64,000 bases of DNA from the NCBI GenBank assembly GCA_017442825.1, contig JAFRYZ010000033.1:1-64000 (forward strand), in the 5' to 3' direction. Shown here one piece after another: positions 52,901-60,691 of this stretch. Position 1 is the first letter of the stretch; each line of letters starts with the position of its first letter. The DNA comes from Prevotella sp. (GTDB lineage: Bacteria > Bacteroidota > Bacteroidia > Bacteroidales > Bacteroidaceae). The notes under the pieces are model-generated. The model had not been told where the DNA came from, searched no databases, and was given only the letters and a program-made list of their open reading frames with translations. A program made the position numbers and the translations under genes.

Positions 52901-55900
52901 CAAGGAAACCTTCCTTGGCAGCGTTAGAATATGAGTAACTTGAAGAACTCTCTCCTTGTTTATTATCATTCAGCCATGCTGGTTTCAGTGTATGTGTCAG
53001 ATAGTATGCACCATAGCTCAAGAAGTCGATACTACCGTCTTCCAGTTCTGCATTTGATGTCGTGTTGGCAACGTCCAAGAACGTTTTGTTGCCGTAGGTG
53101 CTGGTTCCGCTCTTATCAACGACAGCCGGATTTGCAGCAGTATTACCTGAAGAAGCTGCATTCACGGTGACAGCTACGATGTTAGAGGTAACTGATGCAC
53201 TGGCATTATCGGTGACTACACAATAATAATAGGTAGTACCTTCAGTAGCTGTTGACGGTGTGTAGCTTGCGTTTGTAGCACTACCGATAGCCGTAGCACC
53301 TGATGTGCTGTTACTACTGTTGCTATACCACTGGTAGGTATATGGGCTTGTTCCGCCCGTAGCGGCTACAGAGAGTGCTGTTGCCGTAGCATCCTTCGTA
53401 TAGGTGGTACCTGTCGGCTGTGTGCTGATGGCAAGGGCAGGAGCTGCCTCTTCTGTGAATGTTACGTTCACGGTCGTTGCCTCTGCCGGCATGGTGAAGG
53501 TGTAGCTGCTATTTGCAGTTACGGTGGTAACGGTAGTCGAAGGTGTCGTCGTTACCGAGCTTACCTCATAGCCGCTTGCAGGTGTTGTCGTAACGGTCAC
53601 CGTCTCACCAGCAGCAGCACGAACAGATGGACTGAGTGTAAATGTACCATTAGTCTCGCTACCCTTCGTGAGGGCATAGGTAGGTTCTACCGTGATAGAG
53701 TAGAGGGTGATGTTACCATTACCAGTAGATTCATATACATAGATATCTGTTTCGGTATCTCCATTATAATATGCACTGAAATTAGTTCTAGAAGAACTTG
53801 TGGCTGCCGTACTCAGGAGGGCGGTACCATTACCGAAAGAACCGCTTTCAATTTTGATGTTACGGTTTGAGCCTCCAACAGCATTAACAGTAATCTTAGT
53901 GTGACCAGCTACCTTGAAGTGAACGGATTCTTGTGTGGCACTCACGCTGGAACTACTGCTGGTATTATTTCCACTCAACATCAATCGCTGAGGCTTACCG
54001 GAACTGCCAGTAGTCTCCTTCTTTAAAAGGGTATTGTAACCGATACCGATATTATCGCTTACCGTATATGAGCTAAATGTATAGTCGGCGGATGAAGCTT
54101 GTGCGAATTGCGAACTGCTGGTGAAGTCCCAAGTTTTGCTGCTTTCAGCCGTAAGTGCAGCCGCTGCCGCCGGGGTGGTATAGGTCTTCGTGACTACGGC
54201 ACTGGGGTTGGCATTGTTTTTGTCGTAGGAGATAGCCTTAATGGTATAGGTGGTGTTGTCTGCCGTGAACAGGTTGAGAGCACCCTCATACAGGGTGCTG
54301 CTCGTTGTCGGGTCGGCAGGTGTAGTGCCGTCTGTAGTGTAGGTATAGTAAATCTTGTCCTCATTGTAGCCCGGTGTCAGGGTGAGCGAGGTGTTCTTGG
54401 CTACACTTCCTTCTGCAACCGAGAAGGTCGGGTCTTGTGGCGTTACACCTGTGAACGTCAGCAGGGCAAGGTCGCTGGATGCGCCTGTACCATCGCTGTT
54501 GACACCGGCAACAGCATAAAGCACGCGAGTACCACCAGAAGTGATGGTAGCCTGATAGGTAGTCTGTGCCCTGCTCTTACCATTGGTAAAGGCATAAGAC
54601 TTGTCGTGGCTGTCGCTGCTGCTCCAGTCGGCATAGATGTACTTGTCTGTCTCTACATTAATAGTGACCACGTCACCGGTATGCACACCCGATGAGATGG
54701 TAGAACCGGCAGCCTGTGCCGAGCCGCCATACGTGAAGGTCGGGTCGGTAGGATTGGCAGCGGCGGCGGCAGTCGTGAAGGCAATGTCGCTCAGTGCGGC
54801 ATTGGTATTGCCAGCGGCATCCTGTACGGCACCGGCAGCAGTGCTGAGAGTGTACTGTGTGCTGTTAGAAAGTCCGGAGTACGGAATAGTAACGGTTGCA
54901 CCGCTTGCGGTTATTGTACCGAGCGTTCCGCCACTCAGCGTGAACTTAGAAGCATCCGCAATCGTTACGTTCTCGCTAAACGTCAGCGTAATGTTACCGC
55001 TGGCAGCAACATCCGTAGCATTGTTAGCAGGAGTAGAACTGCTCAATGTAGGAGCAGTGCCGTCGATGGTGTATGCCTGGTTGCTTACCGTGCTGGCTTC
55101 ACCGTCTTTATAAGCTACAGCATTCAGATAGTAGGTGCCTTCAGCATTGGGAGCCGTAGCTGTAGCGGCATCAGCTGTACCTGCCGTCCATCCGTCTGTA
55201 CTATATGAAGCGTAGGTAAAGGTCTCTGCCGTAGAACTGCTCGACCATTTATAATAAACCGTTGAACCCGTAGTCGTGCTCGTTGCAGTTACCGTTCCAG
55301 TATTCTGCTTCAAAGTACCACTCGCAGGCGAGAAGGTGGGAGCAGAGACGGAGGTAGGTCGGGTAATAGTAAGACTATGGAGATATGTATTACCTCCTCC
55401 TTTCCATAAATAGATTTCTGTAGCACCAATTAAATCTTTTCCTGTTGCGTCCGTGTTTCCTATTACAAGTGCAGTGTTTGTGCTTTGATTAATAGGTTTA
55501 ATCTGAATAGTCGTAACGCGTGTGTTACCTTTAGTTGCTGCGACATATTGGTTTGTAAGAGCAGTACTAGTAATGATATCACCAGCTTGCAGTCCTTTGC
55601 TTAATGTAATTTTTACATAAACATTATTTGATGCACTTAAATTGATACACCCTTTATAGTCTGTAGTCCCTTGGGTTTGCAACATTGTTCTATTGGAACC
55701 ATCAGCATATAAAGTAATACTTCCTGTTAAGTTGTCAAGGTGATCTGTGGTATTAAGTTCTAAATAGCTATTAGCATTGACTGTAGTGCTACTAATAGTA
55801 TTTTTAACTGTCATACTAAATAGCGTTTCGTCTGCCCATCCCGCGCTTGCGGATGCGAGCATACAAACCAAAAGAAGGAGCCGTAGGAATACGCTCCGAC

Positions 55901-55952
55901 GGTGCTTCCCGCCTTGCGGGAAAGCATCCCATAATGATAGGATTTGTTTCAT
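46893..55952 (-). CDS. Giant secreted multidomain Ig/FN3-type surface protein
   Basis: 3019 aa. An N-terminal signal (hydrophobic residues 22-38, ending SAGWADE) follows an unusual charged leader coded partly by a TTCCCGC-CTTG-GCGGGAA hairpin. Domains seen include SbsA Ig-like (APTLSSSTPANNATDV), several chitobiase-C-terminal-like units (YYTTDGTDPTPT; YYTLDGSTPTSS) and four tandem 75-80-residue beta repeats of the form GTVTTSP...ATVTITATPNSGYALS...FTMPSSNVTVTATF. Most of the rest is Ser/Thr-rich beta structure. No catalytic domain was recognised, so an adhesin or glycan-binding surface role is inferred. The C terminus YTINGQLI...GIYIVNGKKIAIK resembles a T9SS sorting tail. Related to the GH105 protein in its Ig segment. 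Confidence 0.82.
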   Translation of the reverse strand: MKQILSLWDAFPQGGKHRRSVFLRLLLLVCMLASASAGWADETLFSMTVKNTISSTTVNANSYLELNTTDHLDNLTGSITLYADGSNRTMLQTQGTTDYKGCINLSASNNVYVKITLSKGLQAGDIITSTALTNQYVAATKGNTRVTTIQIKPINQSTNTALVIGNTDATGKDLIGATEIYLWKGGGNTYLHSLTITRPTSVSAPTFSPASGTLKQNTGTVTATSTTTGSTVYYKWSSSSTAETFTYASYSTDGWTAGTADAATATAPNAEGTYYLNAVAYKDGEASTVSNQAYTIDGTAPTLSSSTPANNATDVAASGNITLTFSENVTIADASKFTLSGGTLGTITASGATVTIPYSGLSNSTQYTLSTAAGAVQDAAGNTNAALSDIAFTTAAAAANPTDPTFTYGGSAQAAGSTISSGVHTGDVVTINVETDKYIYADWSSSDSHDKSYAFTNGKSRAQTTYQATITSGGTRVLYAVAGVNSDGTGASSDLALLTFTGVTPQDPTFSVAEGSVAKNTSLTLTPGYNEDKIYYTYTTDGTTPADPTTSSTLYEGALNLFTADNTTYTIKAISYDKNNANPSAVVTKTYTTPAAAAALTAESSKTWDFTSSSQFAQASSADYTFSSYTVSDNIGIGYNTLLKKETTGSSGKPQRLMLSGNNTSSSSSVSATQESVHFKVAGHTKITVNAVGGSNRNIKIESGSFGNGTALLSTAATSSSRTNFSAYYNGDTETDIYVYESTGNGNITLYSITVEPTYALTKGSETNGTFTLSPSVRAAAGETVTVTTTPASGYEVSSVTTTPSTTVTTVTANSSYTFTMPAEATTVNVTFTEEAAPALAISTQPTGTTYTKDATATALSVAATGGTSPYTYQWYSNSSNSTSGATAIGSATNASYTPSTATEGTTYYYCVVTDNASASVTSNIVAVTVNAASSGNTAANPAVVDKSGTSTYGNKTFLDVANTTSNAELEDGSIDFLSYGAYYLTHTLKPAWLNDNKQGESSSSYSYSNAAKEGFLAVGSASSVTTGYGLVKARSSKQLDFYVTGTSGVAVLIKGASSTKLAQLSVQEVASDGTLTAVGSTATDGQNKVAKLEHGSTLDAAKFYKVTVNASTDDNAEFYQIRFTKSAATTYSVTCATGLSNGTISASPATAAEDATVTITGTPDSGYKLGTVTVTGATSGDNIATSGTGNSRTFTMPAENVYVTATFVALPTSNVTIDGGITNGSLAASSATAQEGSTVTITATPAAGYRLSYITVTDGSNNISVSGSGNTRTFKMPATAVTVSAVFAALPTITITAPSNGTVTTSPASYAEEGATVTITATPNSGYALSAITVTDGNDDAVTVTSNQFTMPSSNVTVTATFVQSQVSAGDRWNFTTMNSSDDAAYTSDANWNSSTSNSRAIYSNAFSASKATDATYTTTAIEQIYGMKFQRVSGGSMSSNNYKIYKPTSASATDGYLSLDASNLAIKLTDLAAGDKLTIYASGSSSKGFTLTNATVTDGGATKVTGTNIETEITVTAAGDVMITTESSGFKIYKIVKGATVDVAEPTFSKADGDGYDGSTDPLSVTVTTNQALGDGTSVTTYWGYGTSSMTRAALVAANNTAAAATVTKATVAEKEIVLSAVTQYVIGGNTYYSEVVTATYPYTGVQTPSVTATNLNIQQGDRRTIEPTITFSDGTVFDPSEYDNKTLSDFFDFTFTKTTSVSAYVTVDGSTGEVNTKVDSNEAPVGTVETIQISASKKSTWNDATDGEWPFNGSGPFTSTVTVTVTAKSSGTHMKFYWDPLYQNEVTSADYTLDGSVSVFNGTIENGRMIYVKPDPGYTIYVAAGIGSTHPTASKVSSNSKKSGVNYYKYTYNTAEDAYPDAPIDYNGIALLIEDSEWESGETEKTFYLSLAPYNASGDPEGSNVKATFTIANDNSKRPADVTLDPATATNPLSTAETVGVSGSEGAYVYGKFSGSSTSYTTPNLINEAGINGGQTSVAVFSTEVAKRKISAVQVAQNTDGYYYIGNQTTLTYTYTFATELDLTSNTLYTNVYDPEGSDPQQTIDLSELIKSITYYNKDSKADVDITTAATKSGSPATQKETVTYSAEFRNSADGTNGSSLSGDVLTIGQNSGTIVVTFTYPGGDYEKTVNKRTGVTAPSKATYTIYLTNPNEQIPNITPASRNFVDEQTVRVQAPDTWKTLYMVVEPGDPNYDATTATYVSSGENKNCYLLEPGAFAMVTLTNTSRVRAFAFDGNASSYTIGDKTTASKEVYETYTKLAALQAPVLSPNGDPHVRTTKSLTVIATLKDAISGLEVYYTTDGTDPTPTTGEKYNGSEKITITAASTTVKAIAYDPATGRISPVTSVVYIYTGNIAQPQFVVTGTGAGTYTSGTVTVDEESVISITSPDGGDIYYTLDGSTPTSSEAKHYETTFVIVKNTTGKAIAVKDDASSPITTVTFELSGDNEDLWEADAETTPSGKMASNDRYVVYGKTDGTVSTKAVKYMTATFGGMDAAGWSNTTIGEKTQGTPLDGVGTYSIRNNNDAMDEQGNEITNNGSAVHENTFKLPAQGDMVRFEPERDGRLTVWLLQQGGLHYNDDAEFCNAFMRLRPVYLFDERGNSIAVSATNGIRSAARLSSNWDELAGTGNWTDINKTQNGVTNKYYTVEQSNQLYTMYSNYLATGNDGDAISAGDPIAPFEVPAGNVKTFLDGTLHITNGHGYVMPSGGFVRYTFDVKGGKSYYLFGYRTKLGVRGFRFKPTTGTETIAKSVTVADATTNMVTDIKAGTTGGTISDDEICNVTYQRGFTNGTWAGVVFPFSVSVAQMKKVFGDAVDIIHFDGVSGTKINFKRHWYPMIVAGTPVLIKPSKDMPAKATGVTFEGVRIEAETVTEVEPSTGDYKMTGTFTPGTINTGDYYISGGNLAYRKSAAISTNACRSWLTPKTTGSARSDLGMFTGDAYGIEDWNVAGNPQPFVASDETVVTYINGVQEDGIISNIFDGPTGIYTINGQLIRKDATSLEGLSKGIYIVNGKKIAIK

Positions 55953-56110
55953 TTTTGTAATATTTATATTATATTCGAGTTTTCTTTTTTGAACACGGAT
56001 CGCACGAATCTTTATCCCTTTGTCCCTGTCCTGTCTAAGGAGTTAAGGAGTCAAGGAGTTTTTATCCGTGCACATCTGTGGTTGTAAGATTCTCCGTATG
56101 TACATCATAT

Positions 56111-56237
56111 TATATTTGAGTTCCTGTCACTGCCGCCTGTGTGCGAAAACGCTGTAGGTCAGCAGATTATATGATACCTAAGACGGCGGAATCATTGCGA
56201 TTTCCGCCTTTTTCAGGTATATTCAGGTGCAAAATTA
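56111..56237. promoter_or_regulatory. Candidate structured RNA region upstream of the giant gene
   Basis: Minus-strand box TAATTTTGC (56229-56237) would start a leader of about 270 nt for the 3019-aa gene. Its first 110 nt fold into stems: GGCGGAA/TTCCGCC (56185-56191 with 56202-56208), TAGGT/ACCTA (56155-56159 with 56176-56180), GCG/CGC, and an alternative GGCGG with CCGCC at 56133-56137. On the + strand the same DNA has TATATTTG (56111-56118) and the first stem followed by TTTTT, so a short + strand RNA is also possible. No known riboswitch was recognised. Confidence 0.45.
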
Positions 56238-56291
56238 CAATATTCATTACAAAATACAAGCTTTTGTCTCAAAAATTATAGTATTTTTTTT

Positions 56292-56303
56292 GTAAACGTT
56301 TAC
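56292..56303. promoter_or_regulatory. LacI-type operator-like palindrome GTAAACGTTTAC
   Basis: A perfect 12-bp palindrome, typical in form of LacI/PurR-family operators. It is about 55 bp upstream of the minus-strand box at 56229-56237 that would drive the giant surface-protein gene. No LacI-family regulator is encoded in the window. Confidence 0.5.
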
Positions 56304-56339
56304 GAACAACGAAGGATTTACCCAAAACAACGAATTACA

Positions 56340-56920
56340 CAAATAACACGGAAACATAGCCTGACGGCTAATTGACAATTGACAATTGATAATTGACAAT
56401 TCTTCGACAAGCGAAGCGACTTCGTCGATTACTTGCGCCGCTTCGCTCTGCAAGCGCTGCACAAAAAATCTGTGGGATTAGCGAGATCAGCGTGAGATAA
56501 TAAAGGCTCGCAGATTCCACGGATAGCGCAGATGGAGGAAAAAGATAATCTGTGTATATCTTTGTACATCTGTGGGCAGTCGCCCTAGGGCGAGAAATCT
56601 TACAAATCAGTACAAATCCAACAAATCAGTGTGGATATACAGGTTGATAGATTTGGATGATTTCTTCGACAAGCGAAGCGACTTCGTCGGTTACTTTGCA
56701 AGCAAAGCGCTGCGCGGTTACTTCGACGAGCGAAGCGAGGAGAACTCCTTGACTCCTTGGAAATAGAACAACGGTAACCGCGAAGCGCTTTTACCAAGCG
56801 AAGCGACTAAAAGAAAACACGGTAATCGCGTAGCGCTTTTACGAAGGCGACAGCCGACTAAAAGAAAGCACGGAAAAGCCTTTGTCTTTAGACCAACGAG
56901 CCCTGTGGGCAAAAAAGAGG
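56340..56920. repeat. Gene-free intergenic repeat mosaic
   Basis: Modules present are GGAAACATAGCCTGACGGCT (also at 57632 and 59750), AATTGACAATTGATAATTG tandem palindromes, the GTCGCCCTAGGGCGAGAAAT block with CAAATCAGTGTGGATATAC, GACAAGCGAAGCGACTTCG, and ACCGCGAAGCGCTTTTA followed by GGCGACAGCCGACTAAAAG. Most are reverse copies of blocks at 38.3-39.7 kb and 45.3 kb. No gene is seen. Confidence 0.8.
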
Positions 56921-56924
56921 GTGG

Positions 56925-57425
56925 TTAGTGGGGCTTGGCATCAAAGAAACCAATGAAGTTTTCGAAGTCTTGCACAATACTTTCTAAATGGGGATTGGAC
57001 TTTTGAACTAAGAGTGCCGCATAATTTGTCTGCCCCTCTACAATGATAGTGGATACCTTGAAGAAATAACGTTCCCGAAACTTGTATTCATTAAACCACC
57101 TGATAAACAAACGATCACGCAAAGCCTGGCGATTATCTCCTGTTTCACACTGGTAAAGTAAAATGTCGGGATTGAGACGGAAGAATTCTTCGATAATGCA
57201 AAGCACCGTCTCTTTAACATTTGGGTCGTTTGGGGATGGTCTGCTATTTTCATTTAAGATACAGAACTCATAGGCTCCTTCTTCCCAAATGGTTGCGTCA
57301 TCAGTAAAACTTAAACGATAAAGGACGTCATAGTCTGTCTTAAAGCCATAGCATTGGGCAGAAATCTGCCATACGGAATATGGCGAGCGGATGTTCAAAC
57401 GGTCTAAGTTAAGGGGCTTCATCAC
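56925..57425 (-). CDS. DUF6169-family protein
   Basis: 166 aa, soluble, no signal peptide. The N terminus YGFKTDYDVLYRLSFTDDATIW and later ETVLCIIEEFFRLNPDILLYQCETGDNRQALRDRLFIRWF match a Bacteroidetes family I recognise as DUF6169. It begins 8 bp after the stop of a 43-aa protein on the same strand. Because the pair uses the same promoter sequence as mntA-hepT and sits in mosaic DNA, a toxin-antitoxin or defence role is plausible but unproven. Confidence 0.78.
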   Translation of the reverse strand: MMKPLNLDRLNIRSPYSVWQISAQCYGFKTDYDVLYRLSFTDDATIWEEGAYEFCILNENSRPSPNDPNVKETVLCIIEEFFRLNPDILLYQCETGDNRQALRDRLFIRWFNEYKFRERYFFKVSTIIVEGQTNYAALLVQKSNPHLESIVQDFENFIGFFDAKPH

Positions 57426-57433
57426 TGTCTTTG

Positions 57434-57565
57434 TTATAAAGCAATCTGTCTTAACTTGACCAGTTCCTGTTCCGTCTCTTTAATCCATAAACGCTTGCGC
57501 TCTTGCATCTTTCGAAAAGCGGCTTGCGCCTCCTCACGGCTTTTGTATTTCACTGCTGTTGACAT
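57434..57565 (-). CDS. 43-aa basic helical protein upstream of DUF6169
   Basis: Read directly: MSTAVKYKSREEAQAAFRKM, QERKRLWIKETEQELVKLRQ, IAL. A single amphipathic, highly charged helix. It has a good promoter at 57588-57628 with about 23 bp to the start, and DUF6169 follows within 8 bp, so the two form an operon. The size and arrangement recall a small antitoxin or partner protein; function unknown. Confidence 0.7.
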   Translation of the reverse strand: MSTAVKYKSREEAQAAFRKMQERKRLWIKETEQELVKLRQIAL

Positions 57566-57587
57566 ATTTATCTTTTTCCTTTGTCGC

Positions 57588-57628
57588 TGCAAAAGTAACT
57601 ACATTCCTGCAATTATCCAAATAATAAC
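57588..57628 (-). promoter_or_regulatory. Promoter of the 43-aa/DUF6169 operon
   Basis: Minus-strand TACTTTTGC at 57589-57597 and a TTTGG in the -33 region. It matches 45546-45586 at 37 of 41 positions. Confidence 0.88.
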
Positions 57629-58140
57629 CACGGAAACATAGCCTGACGGCTAATTGACAATTGATAATTGACAATTGACAATAAAACAACGGTAACCGCG
57701 TAGCGCTTTTATCGCTCGAACTTGTTCGCTTATATGAGCAAAGCGAGTCTTAAGAAGGCGACAGCCGACTAAAAGAAAACACGGAAAAGCCTTTGACTAA
57801 CAAAACAACGGAACGCACGGAACGCACGGAAAATAATTCAGTCGCCCTAGGGCGAGAAATCTTACAAATCTGTACAAATCCAACAAATCAGTGTGGATAT
57901 ACAGGTTGATAGATTTGGATGATGTCTTCGACGAGCGAAGCGAGGAGAACTCCTTAACTCCTTGGAAATAAAACAACGGAAATCACGGTAACCGCGCAGC
58001 GCTTTTATCGCTCGAACTTGTTCGCTTATATGAGCAAAGCGAGTCTTAAGAAAGGCGACAGCCGACTAAAAGAAAGCACGGAAAAGAGTCAACAGAAAGT
58101 ATAACTAAGTATTAACCAAAGTCAACCACAACTACAAATA
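57629..58140. repeat. Gene-free intergenic repeat mosaic with two near-identical 100-bp blocks
   Basis: 57691-57790 and 57987-58086 are almost the same: GGTAACCGCG(T/C)AGCGCTTTTA, CGCTCGAACTTGTTCGCTTA, TGAGCAAAGCGAGTCTTAAG, GCGACAGCCGACTAAAAGAA. Between them is the GTCGCCCTAGGGCGAGAAAT block and a GCGAAGCGAGGAGAACTCC copy. No gene is seen. Confidence 0.85.
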
Positions 58141-58191
58141 AGACTCAAAATAGTCAACTAAAATCGTTAAACTACAGCCGAAGTTTGATTG

Positions 58192-58323
58192 CGAAAATAT
58201 CGGAAAACCCTTGCGGAGGCGTCGGAGAAAGATAACGAAGCCTCCGGAAGAAGTTTACGAAGCCTCCGGAGAAAGTGTCCGAAGCCTCTGGAGAAAGTTT
58301 ACGAAGCCTCCGGAAGGAGTTCA
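58192..58323. repeat. 22-bp-period array, six units
   Basis: Units start at 58192, 58214, 58236, 58258, 58280 and 58302, exactly 22 bp apart. The last four share CGAAGCCTCCGGA plus AGAAGTTTA-like ends; the core CTCCGGAG is an 8-bp palindrome in the best unit. The first two are diverged (CGAAAATATCGGAAAA, CGGAGGCGTCGGAGAAAG), suggesting growth or decay from one end. It ends 17 bp before the xth stop codon (58341) and lies 3' of that gene. Confidence 0.93.
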
Positions 58324-58340
58324 CAATGGCAAAAGGGAGG

Positions 58341-59089
58341 CTATTTGAGGATGAGTTCGACGGGACAGTGATCGCTGCCGAGGATGTCGGTATGGATGCG
58401 GGCATCGGCAAGGCGGGGACGCAGGCGCTCGGAGATGAGGAAGTAGTCGATGCGCCAGCCGGCATTCTTCTGGCGTGCCTGGAAGCGGTAGGACCACCAC
58501 GAGTAGGTGACCTGGTCGGGGTAGAGGGTGCGGAAGGTGTCTAGGAAGCCCCCCTTATATAATAAGGTGGAAAACTTCTCGCGCTCTTCGTCGGTGAAGC
58601 CGGCATTGCGGCGGTTGGTCTTCGGGTTCTTCAGGTCTATCTCCTCATGGGCTACATTGAGGTCGCCGCAGACGATGACGGGCTTCCTGCTGTCGAGCTG
58701 CTGGAGGTAGCGGAGGAAGTCGTCCTCCCACTGCATGCGGTAGTCGAGGCGTCGCAGTCCGTCCTGGCTGTTGGGCGTGTAGACGGTGACGAGGTAGAAG
58801 TCCGGCATCTCCAAGGTGATGACGCGTCCTTCGTGGTCGTGCTCGTCGATGCCGATGCCGTAGGTGACGGCAAGGGGTTCGTGACGTGTGAAGATGGCGG
58901 TACCGGAGTATCCCTTCTTGTCGGCGTAGTTCCAATAGGACTGGTAGCCGGGGAAGGTGAGGTCTAACTGTCCTGCCTGCATCTTCGTTTCTTGCAGGCA
59001 GAAGAAATCGGCATCGAGGGCGGCAAAGGTATCGGCAAAGCCTTTGCCAGCACAGGCTCTTAAGCCATTTACGTTCCAGCTTATCAGGT

Positions 59090-59093
<4 letters not shown>
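58341..59093 (-). CDS. xth: Exodeoxyribonuclease III (Xth/ExoA family AP endonuclease)
   Basis: 250 aa of the EEP superfamily. It hydrolyses the backbone 5' of abasic sites and has 3'-5' exonuclease activity in base-excision repair. Motifs are [10 protein letters not shown] (Asn), LQETK with the metal Glu at about 35, [13 protein letters not shown] (catalytic Asp/Asn), [20 protein letters not shown], and [10 protein letters not shown] with the catalytic His. Full length. Its start overlaps the folE stop by 4 bp (ATGA). Confidence 0.95.
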
Positions 59094-59656
<563 letters not shown>

Positions 59657-59905
59657 AATTTTTTAATTCACAATTCACAATTTACAATTCACAATTCACA
59701 ATTCACAATTCACAATTCACAATTTAACAACGGAAAGCACGGAAAGCACGGAAACATAGCCTGACGGCTAATTGACAATTGATAATTCTCCAGACTCGCT
59801 GACGCTCGAAGGAGCGGCAAAGCCGAAAGATAATTGATAATTCTCCAGACTCGCTGACGCTCGAAGGAGCGGCAAAGCCGAAAGACAATTGACAATAAAA
59901 CAACG
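59657..59905. repeat. AATTCACA tandem tract and 55-bp tandem duplication
   Basis: 59656-59723 consists of about seven ACAATTCACA-type 9-10-bp units. 59777-59831 and 59832-59886 are two nearly identical 55-bp copies (AATTGATAATTCTCCAGACT, CGCTGACGCTCGAAGGAGCG, GCAAAGCCGAAAGA). A GGAAACATAGCCTGACGGCT module starts at 59751. No gene lies in this 264-bp gap between the SPOR protein and folE. Confidence 0.9.
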
Positions 59906-59920
59906 GTAATCGCGAAGTGC

Positions 59921-60679
59921 TTACCTCAGTGCATTGCGGACAGTGACCATAGTCTGGATGACATTGGCATTGCCGAAGCCTTCGTTCTTGGCTTTGCGCA
60001 TGAAGGTGTTGGCATCTTCCTTCCTGGTGAAGTTGCCGACGAGGCACATCCAGCGCGGAGAGTAGAAGTGGACATAGACGGGCATATCGGGGAAGGCGGT
60101 CTTGATTTTTGCTCCTGCACGCTCTGCCTGCAGTCGGTCTTCGCGTGTGTTGCCGCCTGAGAAAATCTGGACGCGGAAGCCACGCGTCTTCTTCATACCC
60201 TTGTACATCTTCGTGTGCGTGACCTTGCGGGTGGCATAGGTGCCGTCGGCACGCTTGACACGACGGCGCACCACCTTGGTGATGGTACGGGGGCGGTCGG
60301 AAGAGGGTTCCTCGACTTTCGGTGCCGGCTTCGGCTCGACGGGTTTCTGTATGACAGGCTCGGCGGGCTTAACGGGCTCGACAGGCTTCTGCACGACAGG
60401 GGCAGGGTTCTTGGCAGCCTTCTCAGCTTCTTTCTTAGCTTTCTTCTCTGCCTCTTTCTTTGCCTTCTTAGCTTCTTTTTCGGCTTTCTTGGCGGCTTTC
60501 TCGGCTTCTTTCTTAGCTTTCTTCTCTGCCTTGAGCTGTTCCTTGGTCTTTGCGGCAGGCTGTTTCTTGCCGAAGACGAGGTTATTGATTTCCGCACTCT
60601 GCTTGACGGAAACATTGCCCTGTGCCATGACGGTGAGAGAGAGGGCGAGGAGGGCGGTTAGAACGATGGCTTTTCTCAT
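59921..60679 (-). CDS. SPOR-domain periplasmic protein with Lys/Ala/Glu repeats
   Basis: 252 aa. A signal peptide (1-19, ending VMAQ) is followed by a KKAEKEAKKAKKEAEK-type coiled or extended region at about 45-90, a Pro/Val-rich PVQKPVEP linker, then a basic stretch. A C-terminal SPOR domain (about 168-252: TRGFRVQIFSGGNTREDRLQAERAG, YSPRWMCLVGNFTRKEDANTFM) should bind denuded peptidoglycan glycans. It lies between tpiA and folE, a conserved Bacteroidales order. It ends in mosaic DNA. Confidence 0.9.
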   Translation of the reverse strand: MRKAIVLTALLALSLTVMAQGNVSVKQSAEINNLVFGKKQPAAKTKEQLKAEKKAKKEAEKAAKKAEKEAKKAKKEAEKKAKKEAEKAAKNPAPVVQKPVEPVKPAEPVIQKPVEPKPAPKVEEPSSDRPRTITKVVRRRVKRADGTYATRKVTHTKMYKGMKKTRGFRVQIFSGGNTREDRLQAERAGAKIKTAFPDMPVYVHFYSPRWMCLVGNFTRKEDANTFMRKAKNEGFGNANVIQTMVTVRNALR

Positions 60680-60691
60680 ATTTTTCTTTAA

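Noticed and set aside
56111-56237. Known riboswitch (cobalamin, TPP, SAM or preQ1 class)
   Set aside because: The conserved core sequences of these classes were not found, so only an unnamed structured region is proposed.
38240-58140. Insertion sequences or prophage in the accessory region
   Set aside because: No transposase, integrase or phage structural gene is encoded; repeats are short and nonautonomous.
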